A stretch of DNA of 7,631 nucleotides from JBFKPQ01 sp041628225 (GTDB lineage Bacteria; Actinomycetota; Acidimicrobiia; Spongiisociales; JAENVV01), in contig JBFKPQ010000108.1 in NCBI GenBank assembly GCA_041628225.1, positions 1-7,631 on the forward strand, given 5' to 3'. Positions 5,689 through 7,631 of the stretch are shown here, piece by piece. Position 1 is the first letter of the stretch. The number at the start of each line of letters is the position of its first letter. Below the pieces are notes generated by a model. It saw only the letters and a program-made list of their open reading frames with translations, had not been told where the DNA came from and made no database searches. Position numbers and translations under genes: made by a program.

Positions 5689-5750
5689 CCGGGCGGCCTT
5701 CGCCGACCCGGCTACCGACCAGCGTCCCACCACCACCAAGGAGTCCACCC
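5662..5750 (+). promoter_or_regulatory. Nested-hairpin 5' leader of leuA that masks the leuA start region
   Basis: Three perfectly paired stems lie within 89 bases. The outer stem is GGGTGGAC (5662-5669) with GTCCACCC (5743-5750). The middle stem is GGGACGCT (5674-5681) with AGCGTCCC (5721-5728). The inner stem is GTAGCCGGG (5685-5693) with CCCGGCTAC (5707-5715). The inner stem is capped by CGGC/GCCG around a CTTC loop (5698-5701), with A5706 bulged. The outer 3' arm runs from the last base of the leuA Shine-Dalgarno (AAGGAG, 5738-5743) to the base before ATG 5751. When folded it should block initiation. No T-run follows, so it is not an intrinsic terminator. Read as a translational control element or mRNA-processing structure; I do not recognise it as a named RNA family. 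Confidence 0.65.
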
Positions 5751-7256
5751 ATGTCCGACCGTCTCATCATCTTCGACACCACCCTGCGTGACGGGGAACA
5801 AGCCCCCGGCATCGCGCTGACGCCAGACGAGAAGCTGGCCATCGCTCATCAACTGGCCCGCCTGCAGGTCGACGTCGTCGAAGCCGGCTTCGCGGCGGCA
5901 TCGGACGGCGACTTCAAGGCGGTCCATCAGATCGCTTCACAGGTCAAGGGCCCGGTCATCGCCTCGCTGGCCCGCTGCCATCCCGACGACATCGACCGGG
6001 CATGGGAAGCGGTGCGTCCTGCCGATCGGCACCGGATCCATGTGTTCCAGTCGACCTCGCCCATCCACATGGAGCGGATGTTGCGCATGACGCCTGACGA
6101 AGTGATGACGTCGGTCCGAGAAGGTGTGAAGCGCGCCCGGGGCTACACCGACGACGTCGAGTTCTCACCGCAGGACGCCACCCGGTCCGACCACGACTTC
6201 CTGCTGGCGATCTGCCGGGCGGCGGTCGATGCGGGGGCCACCACGATCAACGTTCCCGACACCGTGGGGTTCGCCACACCCGAGGAGTTCGTCGGGCTGC
6301 TCACGCGCATCTACGACGAGGTCACGCGCGGTCGCGACGACATCATCGTGTCGACCCACTGTCACAACGACCTTGGCCTGGCCGTCGCCAACTCGCTGTC
6401 GGCGATCCACGCCGGAGCCCGCCAGATCGAATGCGCCATGAACGGCATCGGCGAGCGGGCCGGTAACACGTCGACCGAAGAGGTGATCATGGCGGTCAAG
6501 ACCCGCGAAGATCATTTCGGGGTGGAGATCGGTGCCGACACGACCCAACTGTTCGAAACGTCTCGCCTCGTGTCGCGGTTGACCGGCTACCCGGTCCAAT
6601 ACAACAAGGCCGTCGTCGGACGCAACGCCTTCGCGCACGAGTCCGGCATCCACCAGCACGGCGTGCTGCGCGACCGCGAGACCTACGAGATCATGGATCC
6701 CAAGGCCGTGGGTCAATCGGGGTCGCAGATCGTGCTCGGCAAGCATTCCGGCCGTGCCGGTTTCGCCGACGCTCTCGACAAGATGGGCATCGTGCTCGAG
6801 AACGGCGACTTCCAGCGGGCGTTCGAACGATTCAAGGAACTGGCAGACCGCAAGGTCGAGATCACCGAGAGCGAGCTGGCGGTCATCGTGGCCGACACGC
6901 CGCGCGGCCCGGCCGGTCGGATCGAGCTCATCGGCCTCCACGTGGCCGGCGGAAACACCGTGACCCCGGAGGCGACCGTCACGCTGAGCGTGGCCGGTGA
7001 GGAACAACAGTTCAGCGGCACCGGCGACGGCATGGTGCACGCCACCTTCGACGCGCTGCGCTCCGCTTTCGAGACCGACGCCAAGCTGATCGACTACCGG
7101 GTGGTGCCCGTCACTTCGGGAGCCGACGCGATGGCCGAGATCAACGTCGTGGTTCAAATCGGCGGCACCACGTTCGCCGGCCGCGCCGTCGACACCGACG
7201 TGGTCGAAGGTTCCGCCCGAGCTTTCGTCGACGCCCTCAACAAGTGGGGTCGGTGA
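5751..7256 (+). CDS. leuA: 2-isopropylmalate synthase (short form)
   Basis: LeuA condenses acetyl-CoA with 2-oxoisovalerate to 2-isopropylmalate, the first leucine-specific step, and is normally feedback-inhibited by leucine. The 501-residue product has an N-terminal TIM barrel with D9-T-T-L-R-D-G-E-Q17, N-V-P-D-T-V-G, S-T-H203-C-H205-N-D-L-G-L-A and N-G-I-G-E-R-A-G-N239. D14, H203, H205 and N239 are the expected metal ligands. H-E-S-G-I-H-Q-H-G at 296-304 is in the linker subdomain, and a C-terminal LeuA allosteric domain spans about 385-500. It resembles the roughly 520-residue E. coli-type enzyme more than the roughly 600-640-residue form of mycobacteria and streptomycetes. Citramalate synthase (CimA) is the main alternative but less likely. 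ATG 5751 is set by AAGGAG seven bases upstream; an upstream GTG at 5664 lies inside the leader structure. Confidence 0.93.
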   Translation: MSDRLIIFDTTLRDGEQAPGIALTPDEKLAIAHQLARLQVDVVEAGFAAASDGDFKAVHQIASQVKGPVIASLARCHPDDIDRAWEAVRPADRHRIHVFQSTSPIHMERMLRMTPDEVMTSVREGVKRARGYTDDVEFSPQDATRSDHDFLLAICRAAVDAGATTINVPDTVGFATPEEFVGLLTRIYDEVTRGRDDIIVSTHCHNDLGLAVANSLSAIHAGARQIECAMNGIGERAGNTSTEEVIMAVKTREDHFGVEIGADTTQLFETSRLVSRLTGYPVQYNKAVVGRNAFAHESGIHQHGVLRDRETYEIMDPKAVGQSGSQIVLGKHSGRAGFADALDKMGIVLENGDFQRAFERFKELADRKVEITESELAVIVADTPRGPAGRIELIGLHVAGGNTVTPEATVTLSVAGEEQQFSGTGDGMVHATFDALRSAFETDAKLIDYRVVPVTSGADAMAEINVVVQIGGTTFAGRAVDTDVVEGSARAFVDALNKWGR

Positions 7257-7631
7257 CCGTGGCCGACTACTCGTTCGCGGTCATCGCCGGCGACGGTGTC
7301 GGCCCGGAGGTGATGGCCGAAACCCGCAAGGCGATGGAGGCTGCCGCGGCCCGGTTCGACTTCGGGGTGAGCTTCGAGGACTACGACCTCGGCGGCGACC
7401 GGTACCTGCGAACCGGCGAAGTGCTACCCGAGTCGGTGCTCGAGGAACTCGCCGACCACACCGCCATCCTCCTCGGCGCAGTCGGCACGCCCGAGGTCCC
7501 GCCGGGTGTCCTGGAGCGGGGCCTGCTGTTGAAGCTGCGATTCCACTTCGACCAGTACATCAACCTGCGACCCGTTCGGCTGTATCCCGGCGTCCCCTCC
7601 CCCATCGCCGGACTCACGCCCGAGCGCTGCG
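7253..7631 (+). CDS. leuB: 3-isopropylmalate dehydrogenase (C-terminus outside window)
   Basis: LeuB oxidises and decarboxylates 3-isopropylmalate to 2-oxoisocaproate using NAD+ and a divalent metal. About 126 codons are present, roughly the first third of a normal enzyme of about 350 residues. Visible family features are F-A-V-I-A-G-D-G-V-G-P-E-V near the N-terminus, I-L-L-G-A-V-G-T-P-E-V, then G-V-L-E-R-G-L-L-L-K-L-R-F and Y-I-N-L-R-P-V-R-L-Y-P-G-V. Those two stretches supply the substrate-binding arginines. The V-L-E-R-G-L-L-L-x-L-R-F wording is the style I associate with actinobacterial LeuB. The GTG at 7253 overlaps the leuA TGA by four bases (GTGA), implying translational coupling; a second in-frame GTG at 7259 is an alternative start. 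The gene continues past base 7631. Confidence 0.93.
   Translation, partial: MTVADYSFAVIAGDGVGPEVMAETRKAMEAAAARFDFGVSFEDYDLGGDRYLRTGEVLPESVLEELADHTAILLGAVGTPEVPPGVLERGLLLKLRFHFDQYINLRPVRLYPGVPSPIAGLTPERC

Noticed and set aside
5664..5750. Upstream GTG extension of leuA adding 29 residues
   Set aside because: The extra residues do not resemble LeuA, and the coding would run through the structured leader. ATG 5751 has AAGGAG seven bases upstream.
1..7631. tRNA or rRNA genes, CRISPR arrays, insertion sequences, prophage or defence genes
   Set aside because: No spaced direct repeats, transposase motifs, tRNA-like folds or phage or defence domains were seen. The window reads as chromosomal housekeeping genes.

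Overview
This is a GC-rich window with dense, short-spaced genes. Its GTG and TTG starts, actinobacterial-looking LeuB, 4-cysteine mini-protein and apparently leaderless leader peptide suggest a high-GC actinobacterium. An Acidimicrobiia-like lineage is plausible, but that is an impression from gene style, not a phylogenetic result. I see no mobile elements, CRISPR arrays, rRNA or tRNA.

Two gene clusters diverge from an intergenic region at 3277-3445. The left cluster runs on the minus strand: a coiled-coil plus YacP-type NYN (PIN-like) RNase-family protein (3276-2107), a 68-aa protein with two CxxC pairs (2027-1821), a QueG-type epoxyqueuosine reductase (1742-615), and a membrane-anchored extracellular protein with a Thr/Pro-rich stalk that leaves the window at base 1. 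Two members point to RNA or tRNA metabolism (NYN, QueG). The small protein and the anchored protein have no assignable role.

The right cluster runs on the plus strand and encodes branched-chain amino acid synthesis: ilvB and ilvN (acetohydroxyacid synthase large and small subunits), leuA (2-isopropylmalate synthase, short form) and the start of leuB (3-isopropylmalate dehydrogenase). IlvBN makes acetolactate for valine, isoleucine and leucine. LeuA and LeuB carry out two steps of the leucine branch. ilvC is not between ilvN and leuA, where many actinobacteria carry it after ilvBN. Genes are tightly coupled: ilvB/ilvN abut (TAGATG) and leuA/leuB overlap by 4 nt (GTGA).

The most interesting content is regulatory RNA. 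Upstream of ilvB are a sigma70-like promoter, a 9-codon leader ORF (M-S-A-T-I-L-V-L-S), a perfect 12-bp hairpin starting at its stop codon, and a 7-bp GC-rich terminator with six T's. Together these read as a transcription attenuator. Between ilvN and leuA is a second structured leader of nested stems. Its outermost 8-bp stem covers exactly the bases between the leuA Shine-Dalgarno and its ATG, and a 15-codon ORF overlapping the ilvN stop would translate through the 5' arms. That arrangement suggests translational control of leuA.
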